Assembly: GCA_900469625.1 (NCBI GenBank)
Contig: UBXV01000013.1
Coordinates: 1-64,000, forward strand
DNA length: 64,000 nt
Source: Hyphomicrobiales bacterium
GTDB lineage: Bacteria; Pseudomonadota; Alphaproteobacteria; Rhizobiales; Rhizobiaceae
Direction: 5' to 3'
Each line of letters starts with the position of its first letter. The first letter of the stretch is position 1. The notes under the pieces are model-generated. The model was not told where the DNA came from. It made no database searches and saw only the letters and a list, made by a program, of their open reading frames with translations. Below, piece after piece: positions 1-8,793 of this stretch. Made by a program: the position numbers and the translations under genes.

Positions 1-115
1 ACCCACAAAGTGGAAGCTGTATAGGGATCACGCCGCTGTGGTCGAGGCCGAAGGCCCGGCAGTCGAGGCCGACCCGCAGCCGCAACCATTCGAACTGGCG
101 CGCACCGGCACCTGA
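1..115 (+). CDS. 3' end of an unidentified protein (partial)
   Basis: An open frame enters from the left edge and ends at a TGA at 113-115, giving 37 C-terminal residues. They begin PTKWKLYRDH, are rich in Glu, Pro and Gln, and end ELARTGT. I do not recognise the family. It runs in the same direction as the FAD-dependent dehydrogenase that starts 91 bp downstream, so the two could share a transcript. The piece is too short to exclude a chance open frame, although the codon use (GC-rich third positions) fits coding DNA. Confidence 0.4.
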   Translation, partial: PTKWKLYRDHAAVVEAEGPAVEADPQPQPFELARTGT

Positions 116-206
116 GAGCCTTTTCGCCGGGCGATCTCCCAATTCCCGTTTCCGCCGAGATGCGCTACAGCGTCTGAGGCGATGCTGGAAGCGGGAGGTT
201 GGGCGC

Positions 207-1571
207 ATGTCCGTGATTGAAGACCTGAAACAGGCGCTCGGCGATGCGGTGTTGACCGCCGCTGGCATCGGTGAACGCTATCGCAGCGACGCCAGCCTGA
301 CCGGGCGCCATCTGCCCAAGGCCGTCATCCGCCCAGCGAACACAGATGAGGTCGCAACCGCGCTTCGCATCTGCAATGCCCATGACCAGACGGTCGTGGT
401 ACAGGGTGGTTTAACCGGCCTTGCCGGCGGCGCCAACCCCGGCGAAGACACGATTTCCCTCTCGCTTGAGCGCATCTCGGGCGTCGAGGAGATCGACCCG
501 CTTTCGGCAACCATGACCGTTCTGGCCGGCACCCCGCTCGAAGTGGCCCAGAGCGCTGCCGACGATGCCGGTTTCCTGCTGCCGATCGACCTTGGCGCGC
601 GCGGCTCCTGCCAGATCGGCGGCAATCTCGCCACCAATGCCGGCGGCATCCGCGTCATCGCGCACGGCGTCACCCGCGACAACGTTCTCGGGGTCGAAGT
701 CGTGCTTGCCGACGGCACGGTCCTGTCTTCGCTCAGCAAGATGATCAAGAACAACACCGGTTACGACCTGCGCCAGTATTTCATCGGCTCGGAAGGCACA
801 CTCGGCGTCATCACCCGTGCGGTGCTGCGGCTGAAGCCGCGACCGGCTGGCCGGCTGACGGCGCTGTGTGCGCTTGAGAGCTACGATCAGGTGGTCGCCT
901 TCCTGGCGCGGGCGCAAAGGGGCCTACCGGGCCTGTCGGCCTTCGAGGCCATGTGGGACAGCTATTTTCGCTTCAACTGCGAGGCGGAGGGCCAACGCTT
1001 CTTCGAGACAGCCCCCGCCTTCGCTGTGATCGTCGAGCAGGACGTCCAAGGCCACGACGAAGACGGTGCGGATTTCGAGAATTTTCTCGGCGCCGCGCTC
1101 GAAGACGATCTCATCGCCAACGCCCTCATCGCACAGTCGGAGAAGGAAAGCCGGCTGTTCTGGCAGGTGCGCGAAGGGCATGCGATGGACCGCCTGCTGC
1201 CGGGGCTGATCAATCTCGACGTCAGCCTGCCGATCGGCGAGATCGGCCGCTTTGCTAGGGAATGCGGCGGGGCGCTTGCCGCCGGATTTCCCGACGCGCA
1301 TATCTCCTTCTTCGGCCATGTCGCCGACAGCAATCTGCACATCGCCTTTTCCACGCCGGGAAGCGATGCACATACCCAACACGCGGTCGACGGAATCGTC
1401 TACGATATCGTTCGCCGCTATCGCGGCTCGATCTCGGCCGAACACGGGATCGGCACGTTGAAGCGGGATTTTCTTGGCCATTCGCGCAGCGATGCCGAAC
1501 TCGACGTCATGCGCCGCATCAAGCACGCGCTCGACCCGAAAGGCATCCTCAACCCCGGCAAGGTGATCTGA
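207..1571 (+). CDS. FAD-binding 2-hydroxyacid dehydrogenase, GlcD/D2HGDH type
   Basis: This 454-residue flavoprotein belongs to the GlcD/D-lactate/D-2-hydroxyglutarate dehydrogenase family. These enzymes oxidise a D-2-hydroxyacid to the 2-oxoacid and pass electrons to a membrane or flavoprotein acceptor. The N-terminal FAD_binding_4 (PCMH) fold carries the glycine-rich QGGLTGLAGGANP stretch at residues 66-78, followed by GGNLATNAGG and GSEGTLGVIT. The C-terminal FAD-oxidase domain ends with AEHGIGTLKRDFL and the typical DPKGILNPGKVI tail. The length is normal for a complete protein. The ATG is preceded by GCGGGAGG about 9 nt upstream. The gene converges with the liu operon. The exact substrate cannot be read from the sequence; lactate, glycolate and 2-hydroxyglutarate are all possible. 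Confidence 0.88.
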   Translation: MSVIEDLKQALGDAVLTAAGIGERYRSDASLTGRHLPKAVIRPANTDEVATALRICNAHDQTVVVQGGLTGLAGGANPGEDTISLSLERISGVEEIDPLSATMTVLAGTPLEVAQSAADDAGFLLPIDLGARGSCQIGGNLATNAGGIRVIAHGVTRDNVLGVEVVLADGTVLSSLSKMIKNNTGYDLRQYFIGSEGTLGVITRAVLRLKPRPAGRLTALCALESYDQVVAFLARAQRGLPGLSAFEAMWDSYFRFNCEAEGQRFFETAPAFAVIVEQDVQGHDEDGADFENFLGAALEDDLIANALIAQSEKESRLFWQVREGHAMDRLLPGLINLDVSLPIGEIGRFARECGGALAAGFPDAHISFFGHVADSNLHIAFSTPGSDAHTQHAVDGIVYDIVRRYRGSISAEHGIGTLKRDFLGHSRSDAELDVMRRIKHALDPKGILNPGKVI

Positions 1572-1634
1572 GGGCGCATACCGGCAACGTCCGCCTGCTG
1601 TTGATGCAATGGGCGATGGGTTCAAACGGCTGCA

Positions 1635-2429
1635 TCAGCCGCGCGGCGGTTGCCGCCAGGCGGGTTCGCGCCGTTCGAAGAAGGCGGCCACGCCTTCGCG
1701 CGCCTCCTCGCTTTCCCAGCAATCGGCAAGCTGCTCGATCGTGGCGGCAATGGTCGCATCGGTGATCGGTTGCCCAAGCGACCGCGCAAGCCGCTTTGCC
1801 CGTCCCGTGGCGCCGGGCGCCGTCTGCAGATAGGGCTCGACCTCGGCCGCCATTGCGGCATCCAGCCCATCTGATGCTGCAATCGCTGTAACGAGACCCG
1901 CCTCCCTCGCCTCTTCTGCCCCGAACAGACGCGCCGACATGAACAGCGGCCGTGCCTTGCCCTCGCCAATGCGGGCGGCGACATAGGGACTGATGGTCGC
2001 CGGGATCAGGCCCAGCCGGGTCTCCGTGAGGCCGAACCGCGCATCGGCCGACGCAACGACAGCATCGCAGACGCTCATCAGGCCGATGCCGCCACCGAAA
2101 GCATTGCCGTGCACCCGGGCGATGACCGGTTTGGCAATCTCGTTCAGCGCCTTGAACATCAGTGCCAGGCGCGTCGCCTCGGCGATGCGGGTCGGGCGAT
2201 CCGCATCGAATTGCTCGCGCATCCAGCCGAGATCGCCCCCGGCGCAGAAGCTGCGGCCCTCGGCGTCGAGTATCACGACGCGCACGGCAACATCGCCCGA
2301 CAGGCGCTCGGCCGCCGCGGTCAATTCGCTGATCATGACGGCAGAAAGCGCATTGTGCTTCTGTGGTTGCGCCAATGTCAGCCGGGCGACACCCCTTTCA
2401 TCGACGCCATACCGGATCGTTTCGAACAT
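1635..2429 (-). CDS. liuC: Methylglutaconyl-CoA hydratase (crotonase family)
   Basis: A 264-residue enoyl-CoA hydratase/isomerase. Family features are the oxyanion-hole segments RSFCAGGDLGWM and HGNAFGGGIGLM and the catalytic-region motif LTETRLGLIPATISPYV. As the last gene of the leucine/isovalerate operon it most likely hydrates 3-methylglutaconyl-CoA to HMG-CoA between the carboxylase and the lyase. The start codon overlaps the last base of the upstream lyase stop at 2429, indicating translational coupling. The general crotonase fold is certain. The specific substrate rests on the operon context. Confidence 0.9.
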   Translation of the reverse strand: MFETIRYGVDERGVARLTLAQPQKHNALSAVMISELTAAAERLSGDVAVRVVILDAEGRSFCAGGDLGWMREQFDADRPTRIAEATRLALMFKALNEIAKPVIARVHGNAFGGGIGLMSVCDAVVASADARFGLTETRLGLIPATISPYVAARIGEGKARPLFMSARLFGAEEAREAGLVTAIAASDGLDAAMAAEVEPYLQTAPGATGRAKRLARSLGQPITDATIAATIEQLADCWESEEAREGVAAFFERREPAWRQPPRG

Positions 2430-3292
2430 CAGGCGGCACTCCTCAGCGTTCTCGCGAAGGTGGCGGCTGCTTCGAGCCGCGTCGCATCCAATCCGGTTGA
2501 AAACCCGCGCCCGGTGACAAAGGCATTGACCGCGAGCGTATCGACGTTGCCGGCGGCGCCCGGCGCATAGGGGCAGCCGCCGAGCCCCCCCGCCGATGCG
2601 TCGAAGACGCGCAGGCCGCGCTCGAGCGCGACCGCGATATTGTCCAGCGCCCGGCCCGACGTATCGTGGAAATGCCCGGCCAATTGCCCGGACGAAACAT
2701 GCTCAAGGACTGCTGCCAGCATAGCGTCCACGGCCTCGGGCGTGCCGCGCCCGATCGTATCGCCGAGACTGACCTCGTAACAGCCGAGTGCCATCAACTC
2801 CGCGGCGACCCGAGCGGCGCTCTGCGGCGCAACCCGGCCCTCATAGGGGCATTCAACGACGCAGCTGACATAGCCCCGCAACGGCATGGTATGGGCGCGG
2901 CAGGCTTCGGCGACGGGGCGAAAGCGCTCGATGCTTTCGGCGATCGAACAATTGATGTTCTTCTCAGAAAAGGTCTCCGATGCCGAAGCGAAGATCGCGA
3001 CCTCGTCGGCTTTTGCCGAGCGCGCTGCCTCGAAGCCCTGCATGTTCGGCGTCAGCACAGCATAGCGGGTGCCCGGCCGACGCTTTATCCCGGCCATGAC
3101 CGCAGACGCATCGGCCATCTGCGGCACCCATTTCGGACTGACGAAACTCGTCACTTCGATGCGCTGATAGCCGCATTCAGACAGGAGATCGACGAGGCGG
3201 ATCTTGTCGGCCGTGTCCACCAGCCGCTTTTCGTTCTGCAGGCCGTCGCGCGGCGCCATTTCGACCAGCGTCACATGCTCCGGCACGCTCAT
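2429..3292 (-). CDS. liuE: Hydroxymethylglutaryl-CoA lyase
   Basis: A 287-residue lyase that splits HMG-CoA into acetoacetate and acetyl-CoA, the final step of leucine breakdown. It opens with the catalytic EMAPRDGLQNEKR segment. It carries the metal-ligand HFHDTSGRALDN and the signature cysteine loop GGLGGCPYAPGAAGNVDT. Length is typical for bacterial HMG-CoA lyases. It overlaps the carboxylase alpha gene by 4 bp (3289-3292) and the hydratase start by one base, so translation is coupled on both sides. Confidence 0.94.
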   Translation of the reverse strand: MSVPEHVTLVEMAPRDGLQNEKRLVDTADKIRLVDLLSECGYQRIEVTSFVSPKWVPQMADASAVMAGIKRRPGTRYAVLTPNMQGFEAARSAKADEVAIFASASETFSEKNINCSIAESIERFRPVAEACRAHTMPLRGYVSCVVECPYEGRVAPQSAARVAAELMALGCYEVSLGDTIGRGTPEAVDAMLAAVLEHVSSGQLAGHFHDTSGRALDNIAVALERGLRVFDASAGGLGGCPYAPGAAGNVDTLAVNAFVTGRGFSTGLDATRLEAAATFARTLRSAA

Positions 3293-5283
3293 TCGGCGCT
3301 CTCCGGCTTCAGCACAACGAGGATTGCCCCGGCGCTGACCTGTTCGCCTGGCGCAATCAGAACGGCCTCGACGACGCCGTCGCGGGACGCCGCCAGGGTC
3401 ATCTCCATCTTCATCGCCTCCATCACCGCGAGGGGCCGGCCCTTGGTCACCACGTCACCGGCGCTGACATGAATGAGCTTGACGATCCCCGGCATCGGCG
3501 CAGTCAGCTCATCTTGCGCGGCCTCATCGGAATGGGCCATCGCGAGCGCATCGGGAAGGCGAAGAACGAAGGTCTCGCCGCCGACGAAAAGCGTGATCGT
3601 CTCCCCTTCGCGCAGGAAGCGGAAAACCCGTTGCTCGCCGGCGATTTCCACGCGGGCGCCGTCGTCAAGCCGATCGAGCACAAGCACCGGCAAGGTGCTG
3701 TCGCCTGCCCTGACCGCGAATTGATCGCGCCCACGGGCCGCAAGCGTGACGACCGATCGACCGCCGGCATGTTCGACGGCAACGCTTCGATGCGCGTCAC
3801 CCCAGATCTGCCAATGGCCGAGGGACGACCAGGGGTCGTCCGGTCTTGCCGGCTGCAGGACGCCGGTGGCGGCGATGGCCGCCAGCGCCAGCGCCTCGTC
3901 GCCCGGCACGAGCGGCATGGTCAGCTGATCGATCGAACGGTCGATCAGGCCGGTGTCCGGCCGGCCGGCGCGAAACTCCGGTTCGGCCGCGAGCCGGGCG
4001 AGAAAGTCGAGATTGGTGATGGTGCCGCCGATACGGCAGGCCCTGAGCGCATTCTCCAGCCGGGCCAGCGCTGCCGAGCGGCTGGGGCCGTGCACGATCA
4101 GCTTGGCGATCAGCGGGTCATAAAACGGCGTGATGATATCGCCCTGCCGCACACCGGCATCGACGCGCACGCCATCGGCGGGAAAGTCGAGCGTTGCCAG
4201 TCGGCCGGTTGCCGGCAGAAAGCCGCGCGTCGGATCCTCCGCATAGATCCGCGCCTCGAACGCCCAGCCATCGATGGCAATTTCGTTCTGGCGCTTGGGC
4301 AGCGCCTCTCCGACGGCGGCGCGCAACTGCCATTCGACGAGGTCGATGCCGGTGATCGCCTCGGTGACCGGATGCTCCACCTGAAGCCGCGTGTTCATCT
4401 CCATGAAATAGAACTGGTCCGGCCAGAGACCATTGGTCACGTCGGCGATGAACTCGACCGTGCCGGCGCCGACATAGCCGATGGCGCGCGCCGCCTTGAC
4501 CGCCGCCTCGCCCATCGCCCGACGCACCTCCGCCGTCATGCCCGGCGCCGGTGCTTCCTCGATCACCTTCTGATGGCGGCGCTGCAGCGAGCAGTCGCGC
4601 TCGAACAGGTGCAGAATGTTGCCGTGCCGGTCGCCGAAGACCTGGACCTCGATATGCCTGGGCTTGGTCAGATATTTCTCGATCAGCACCGCGCTGTCCC
4701 CGAAGGCGGCTTGCGCCTCGCGACGCGCAGCCTCAAGGGCAGCTGGAAATTCGTGCGGCTCTTCAACCTTGCGCATGCCCTTGCCGCCGCCGCCGGCCCG
4801 CGCCTTGATCAGCACCGGGTAGCCGACCTCAGTGGCCCGCTGCGAAAGGAAGGACGGTTCCTGTTCGTCGCCGTGGTAGCCGGGCACAACAGGAACACCC
4901 GCCTGCTCCATCAGCGCCTTGGCCGCATCCTTCAGGCCCATGGCGCGAATGGCGGCCGGCGACGGACCGACGAAGATCAAACCGGCCGCTTCGACCGCCT
5001 CGGCGAAGTTCGCGTTCTCCGACAGGAAGCCGTAGCCGGGATGGATGGCGTCGGCGTTCACGGACCGGGCCGCAGCCACGATCTTCTCGATCGACAGGTA
5101 GCTTTCGGACGCCGCCGCCGGCCCGATGCGAATGGCCTCGTCGGCAAGCCGCACATGCAGCGCATCGACGTCGGCGTCGGAATAGACCGCGACAGTCCTG
5201 ACTCCCAGGCGCTGCGCCGTGCGGATGACACGGCAGGCGATTTCTCCACGATTGGCGATCAGAAGCTTGGAAAACATCGGCAT
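3289..5283 (-). CDS. liuD: 3-methylcrotonyl-CoA carboxylase, biotin-carrying alpha subunit
   Basis: A 664-residue biotin carboxylase/biotin carrier subunit. The N-terminus FSKLLIANRGEIACRV is the standard biotin-carboxylase start. The ATP-grasp glycine loop KARAGGGGKGMR lies near residues 159-170. RLQVEHPVTE follows in the carboxylase core. The C-terminal biotinyl domain holds MEAMKMEM near residues 621-628, with the lysine for biotin. With the beta subunit it carboxylates 3-methylcrotonyl-CoA. Acyl-CoA carboxylases for propionyl-CoA or geranyl-CoA look similar, but the surrounding liu genes decide the assignment. Confidence 0.94.
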   Translation of the reverse strand: MPMFSKLLIANRGEIACRVIRTAQRLGVRTVAVYSDADVDALHVRLADEAIRIGPAAASESYLSIEKIVAAARSVNADAIHPGYGFLSENANFAEAVEAAGLIFVGPSPAAIRAMGLKDAAKALMEQAGVPVVPGYHGDEQEPSFLSQRATEVGYPVLIKARAGGGGKGMRKVEEPHEFPAALEAARREAQAAFGDSAVLIEKYLTKPRHIEVQVFGDRHGNILHLFERDCSLQRRHQKVIEEAPAPGMTAEVRRAMGEAAVKAARAIGYVGAGTVEFIADVTNGLWPDQFYFMEMNTRLQVEHPVTEAITGIDLVEWQLRAAVGEALPKRQNEIAIDGWAFEARIYAEDPTRGFLPATGRLATLDFPADGVRVDAGVRQGDIITPFYDPLIAKLIVHGPSRSAALARLENALRACRIGGTITNLDFLARLAAEPEFRAGRPDTGLIDRSIDQLTMPLVPGDEALALAAIAATGVLQPARPDDPWSSLGHWQIWGDAHRSVAVEHAGGRSVVTLAARGRDQFAVRAGDSTLPVLVLDRLDDGARVEIAGEQRVFRFLREGETITLFVGGETFVLRLPDALAMAHSDEAAQDELTAPMPGIVKLIHVSAGDVVTKGRPLAVMEAMKMEMTLAASRDGVVEAVLIAPGEQVSAGAILVVLKPESAE

Positions 5284-5293
5284 TTTGCCCGCC

Positions 5294-5677
5294 CTATTGT
5301 GCCGCGATCACTTCGACTTCGAGCAACCAGCTCGTATCGAAGATACCGGCGATGACCACCGACATGGCCGGTGCCAGCGCGCCGAGATATTCCGCACGGG
5401 CCGCACGATTGGCCATGGTATGGCTGCGATCCGCGAGAAAGACCGTGACCTTGACGATATCGGCCTTGCTCATGCCGGCCGCCATCAGCTGGGCGTCGAT
5501 GTTGCGCCAGACCTGGCGCGCCTGCGCCTCGAAACCGTCAGGCAACTTGTCTTCGGCATCAAGCGGCACCTGGCCACTGACAAAAACCAGCCGCTCGAAA
5601 TTCTCGAGCCTGACGGCCTGTGAATAGCCGCCGCGGGGCTGGGGTGCATTGCTGGCATTGACGTTCTCGCGCTTCAT
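5294..5677 (-). CDS. RidA/YjgF-family protein inside the liu operon
   Basis: A 127-residue Rid-family protein. Recognisable pieces are YSQAVR near the N-terminus, FVSGQVPLD in the middle, and DIVKVTVFLAD. Rid proteins are small trimeric cytosolic proteins. RidA itself hydrolyses reactive enamine/imine intermediates. The arginine that RidA uses near the C-terminus (usually within a V/I-E-I/V-E-A-x-A context) is not obvious here: the end reads SWLLEVEVIAAQ. It may therefore belong to another Rid subgroup with a different function. It sits between liuB and liuD with gaps of about 10 bp on each side, so it is certainly co-transcribed. Its role in leucine catabolism is unknown to me. Confidence 0.88.
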   Translation of the reverse strand: MKRENVNASNAPQPRGGYSQAVRLENFERLVFVSGQVPLDAEDKLPDGFEAQARQVWRNIDAQLMAAGMSKADIVKVTVFLADRSHTMANRAARAEYLGALAPAMSVVIAGIFDTSWLLEVEVIAAQ

Positions 5678-5686
5678 CGCGATCTC

Positions 5687-7294
5687 CTACATTCTGAACA
5701 GGCCGAAACGCGTCTCTTCGATCGGCGCGTTGAGCGCTGCCGAAAGTGAAAGCGCCAGCACGTCGCGGCTCTTGCGCGGGTCGACGACACCGTCGTCCCA
5801 GAGCCGGGCCGAGGCATAGAGCGGGTGGCTCTGGCGTTCGAACAGGTCGAGCACCGGCTGGCGAAACTTCGCCTCCTCTTCCTCGTTCCAGGGCGTGCCC
5901 GCGCGCTTCAGTGCCTCGCCGCGAACCGTCGACAGCACGCCGGCCGCCTGTTCGCCGCCCATCACCGAAATCCGGCTGTTCGGCCAGGTCCACAGGAACC
6001 GCGGCGAGAAGGCGCGCCCGCACATGCCGTAATTGCCGGCGCCGAACGAGCCGCCGACGAGCATGGTGATCTTCGGCACCTGCGCCGTCGCCACCGCCGT
6101 CACCAGCTTGGCGCCGTGTTTGGCGATGCCTTCGGTCTCGTATTTGCGGCCGACCATGAAGCCCGTGATGTTCTGCAGGAAGACGAGCGGGATGCGGCGC
6201 TGGGTGCACAGCTCGACGAAATGCGCGCCCTTCAGTGCCGATTCGGAAAACAGCACGCCGTTGTTGGCGATGATGCCGACGGGAACGCCATGCACATGGG
6301 CGAAGCCGCAGACGAGCGTCGTACCGTAGCGCGCCTTGAACTCGTCGAAGCGGGAGCCGTCGACCATCCGGGCGATGACTTCGCGGATATCGTAGGGCGT
6401 TCGCAGGTCCGCCGGCACGATGCCGGCGATCTCCTGCGGATCATAAAGCGGTGGCTCGGGGCTTTGCAGTTCCACCGACATCGGCTTGCGACGGTTAAGG
6501 GCCGCGACCGACCGGCGGGCAAGTGCCAGCGCATGGGCATCGTCGCGCGCCATGTGATCGGCAACGCCGGACAGGCGCGTATGCACGTCGGCGCCGCCAA
6601 GATCCTCGGCCGAAACCACTTCGCCGGTTGCTGCCCTGACCAGCGGCGGACCGGCAAGGAAGATCGTGCCCTGGCCCTCGACGATGATCGTTTCGTCGGA
6701 CATCGCCGGCACATAGGCGCCGCCTGCCGTGCATGACCCCATGACCACGGCGATCTGCGGAATGCCGGCCGCCGACATGTTGGCCTGGTTGTAGAAGATG
6801 CGGCCGAAATGGTCGCGATCGGGAAAGACCTCGTCCTGGTTCGGCAGGTTGGCACCACCGGAATCGACCAGATAAATACAGGGCAGCTGATTTTCGGCGG
6901 CGATCTCCTGCGCGCGCAGATGCTTCTTGACCGTCATCGGGTAGTAAGTCCCGCCTTTGACGGTCGGGTCGTTGCAGACAATCATGCACTCGCGGCCGGA
7001 AACGCGGCCGATGCCGGTGATCAGGCCGGCCGCCGGCGCGTCGCCGTTATACATGCCGTGCGCGGCGGTCGAGCCGATCTCGAGGAACGGCGTTGCCGGA
7101 TCGATCAGCGTCGCCACCCGGTCGCGCGGCAGAAGCTTGCCGCGACCCACATGGCGTTCGCGCGCCGTTTCGCCGCCACCGCCAGCTGCAAGCTTGACGG
7201 CATCCTCCACGGTCGTGATCGCTTCGGCCATCGCCACCTGATTGGCCTTGAACGCTTCGGACGATGTCGAGATGTGGGATTTCAGAACGGTCAT
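5687..7294 (-). CDS. liuB: 3-methylcrotonyl-CoA carboxylase, carboxyltransferase beta subunit
   Basis: A 535-residue carboxyltransferase that moves the carboxyl group from biotin to 3-methylcrotonyl-CoA. It has the crotonase-like two-domain layout of acyl-CoA carboxylase beta subunits. The N-terminal half contains [16 protein letters not shown] and [13 protein letters not shown]. The acyl-CoA-binding half contains [32 protein letters not shown] and [20 protein letters not shown]. The start is supported by GAGGA 6 nt before the ATG. It lies 52 bp downstream of the isovaleryl-CoA dehydrogenase gene. Confidence 0.94.
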   Translation of the reverse strand: MTVLKSHISTSSEAFKANQVAMAEAITTVEDAVKLAAGGGGETARERHVGRGKLLPRDRVATLIDPATPFLEIGSTAAHGMYNGDAPAAGLITGIGRVSGRECMIVCNDPTVKGGTYYPMTVKKHLRAQEIAAENQLPCIYLVDSGGANLPNQDEVFPDRDHFGRIFYNQANMSAAGIPQIAVVMGSCTAGGAYVPAMSDETIIVEGQGTIFLAGPPLVRAATGEVVSAEDLGGADVHTRLSGVADHMARDDAHALALARRSVAALNRRKPMSVELQSPEPPLYDPQEIAGIVPADLRTPYDIREVIARMVDGSRFDEFKARYGTTLVCGFAHVHGVPVGIIANNGVLFSESALKGAHFVELCTQRRIPLVFLQNITGFMVGRKYETEGIAKHGAKLVTAVATAQVPKITMLVGGSFGAGNYGMCGRAFSPRFLWTWPNSRISVMGGEQAAGVLSTVRGEALKRAGTPWNEEEEAKFRQPVLDLFERQSHPLYASARLWDDGVVDPRKSRDVLALSLSAALNAPIEETRFGLFRM

Positions 7295-7346
7295 GGCGTC
7301 CTCATTCGATCGAGGCTGATTGCGGCTTTGGCAGTGCTGTCGGACG

Positions 7347-8510
7347 CTACCTGGTCTCGGTGAACAGTTCGCGGCCGATCAGCATACGGCGGATTTCGCT
7401 GGTGCCGGCACCGATCTCGTAGAGCTTGGCGTCGCGCAGCAGCCGGCCGGCCGGGTAGTCGTTCGTATAGCCATTGCCGCCGAGCGCCTGAATGGCTTCG
7501 AGCGCCAGCGCCGTCGCCTTCTCGGCCGCATAGAGGATGCATCCGGCCGCATCCTTTCGCGTGGTCTCACCACGATCGCAGGCGGCCGCCACGGCATAGA
7601 CATAGGCTCGCGCCGCATTTGCCGTCACGTACATGTCGGCAAGCTTGCCCTGCATCAGCTGGAATTCCCCGATCGCCTGACCGAACTGCTTGCGCTCGTG
7701 CAGATAGGGAACGACGACATCCAGACAGGCGGCCATGATGCCGAGCGGTCCGGCGGACAGGACGACGCGTTCATAGTCGAGGCCGGACATCAGCACCCGC
7801 ACGCCACCGCCCTCGCTGCCGAGAATATTTTCCGCCGGCACTTCGCAATCGCGGAAGATCAGTTCGCAGGTGTTGGAGCCGCGCATGCCGAGCTTGTCGA
7901 GCTTCTGGCCGGTCGAGAACCCGGCAAAGCCCTTTTCGACGAGGAATGCGGTAATCCCGCGCGGGCCGGCGCCGGGATCGGTCTTGGCGTAGACGACCAG
8001 CACGTCCGCATCCGGGCCGTTGGTGATCCACATCTTGCCGCCGTTGAGGACGTAAGCGTCACCGCGCTTTTCGGCGCGCAGCGACATCGAAACGACATCC
8101 GAGCCGGCGCCCGGCTCGGACATGGCGAGCGCGCCGACATGTTCGCCCGAGATCAGCTTGGGCAGGTAGCGTGCCTTCTGCGCCTCGCTGCCGTTGCGGC
8201 TGATCTGGTTGACGCAGAGATTGGAGTGCGCGCCGTAGCTCAAACCCACCGATGCGGACGCCCGGCTGATTTCTTCCATGGCGACGCAATGGGCGAGATA
8301 GCCCATTCCAGCCCCGCCATAGGCTTCGTCCGCGGTGATGCCGAGCAGACCGAGATCGCCCATCTCGCGCCAGAGCGGCGTCGGGAACGCGTTGCTGCGG
8401 TCGGTCTCGTCCGCCAGCGGTGCTATGCGCTCGGTCGCGAAACGCCGCACGCTGTCGCGCAACGCTTCAATGTCCTCGCCGAGCGCGAAGCTCAATCCGC
8501 CTTGAAACAT
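7347..8510 (-). CDS. liuA: Isovaleryl-CoA dehydrogenase
   Basis: A 387-residue acyl-CoA dehydrogenase, first gene of the operon. It oxidises isovaleryl-CoA to 3-methylcrotonyl-CoA using FAD and passes electrons to ETF. Family signatures include [14 protein letters not shown] for acyl-CoA/FAD binding, [14 protein letters not shown], and the C-terminal [21 protein letters not shown] followed by [15 protein letters not shown] strong ribosome site GGGAGGAGACGAGAG precedes the ATG. The 283-bp gap upstream should hold the operon promoter. No LiuR-type regulator gene is visible in the window. Confidence 0.94.
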   Translation of the reverse strand: MFQGGLSFALGEDIEALRDSVRRFATERIAPLADETDRSNAFPTPLWREMGDLGLLGITADEAYGGAGMGYLAHCVAMEEISRASASVGLSYGAHSNLCVNQISRNGSEAQKARYLPKLISGEHVGALAMSEPGAGSDVVSMSLRAEKRGDAYVLNGGKMWITNGPDADVLVVYAKTDPGAGPRGITAFLVEKGFAGFSTGQKLDKLGMRGSNTCELIFRDCEVPAENILGSEGGGVRVLMSGLDYERVVLSAGPLGIMAACLDVVVPYLHERKQFGQAIGEFQLMQGKLADMYVTANAARAYVYAVAAACDRGETTRKDAAGCILYAAEKATALALEAIQALGGNGYTNDYPAGRLLRDAKLYEIGAGTSEIRRMLIGRELFTETR

Positions 8511-8793
8511 CTCTCGTCTCCTCCCCTCGACCCCGTCGGCGATCTCCTCACCACCAACCGGCTCGTCTGCGCTCCATCCTCTACGCGCAAGGCGGCGATT
8601 GCAATGATATCAACGCCGCGATGTCGAGCGACGATAGCACCGCGCCTTGCTAATTTCCTTCCAAAGAGGAAATGCGCAAAGCACGATCTGCAAAGTTTGG
8701 AAGCGGTTGGCGATGCATCCACTGCGCGCAGCGCTTTTTGCAGCTCAGCCGCAAGGCGGCCGCCACATCACGACGGATTGGCGCTTGCCGCGT
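8511..8793 (-). promoter_or_regulatory. Upstream region of the liu operon with a short inverted repeat
   Basis: This 283-bp non-coding gap separates the liuA start from the bcsK stop, both on the minus strand. It must therefore hold the liu promoter and the 3' end of the cellulose transcript. I see an inverted repeat ATTTCC-N9-GGAAAT at 8653-8673, which could be an operator. I do not see a clear LiuR-like palindrome or a T-tailed terminator. The GCCGC-AAG-GCGGC stem near 8749-8761 has no T-run. Confidence 0.35.

Noticed and set aside
3469-5355. Long plus-strand open frame of about 628 codons
   Set aside because: It lies opposite liuD, which has full family motifs. The antisense translation is Arg/Asp/His-rich with no recognisable domain, as expected for the shadow of a high-GC gene.
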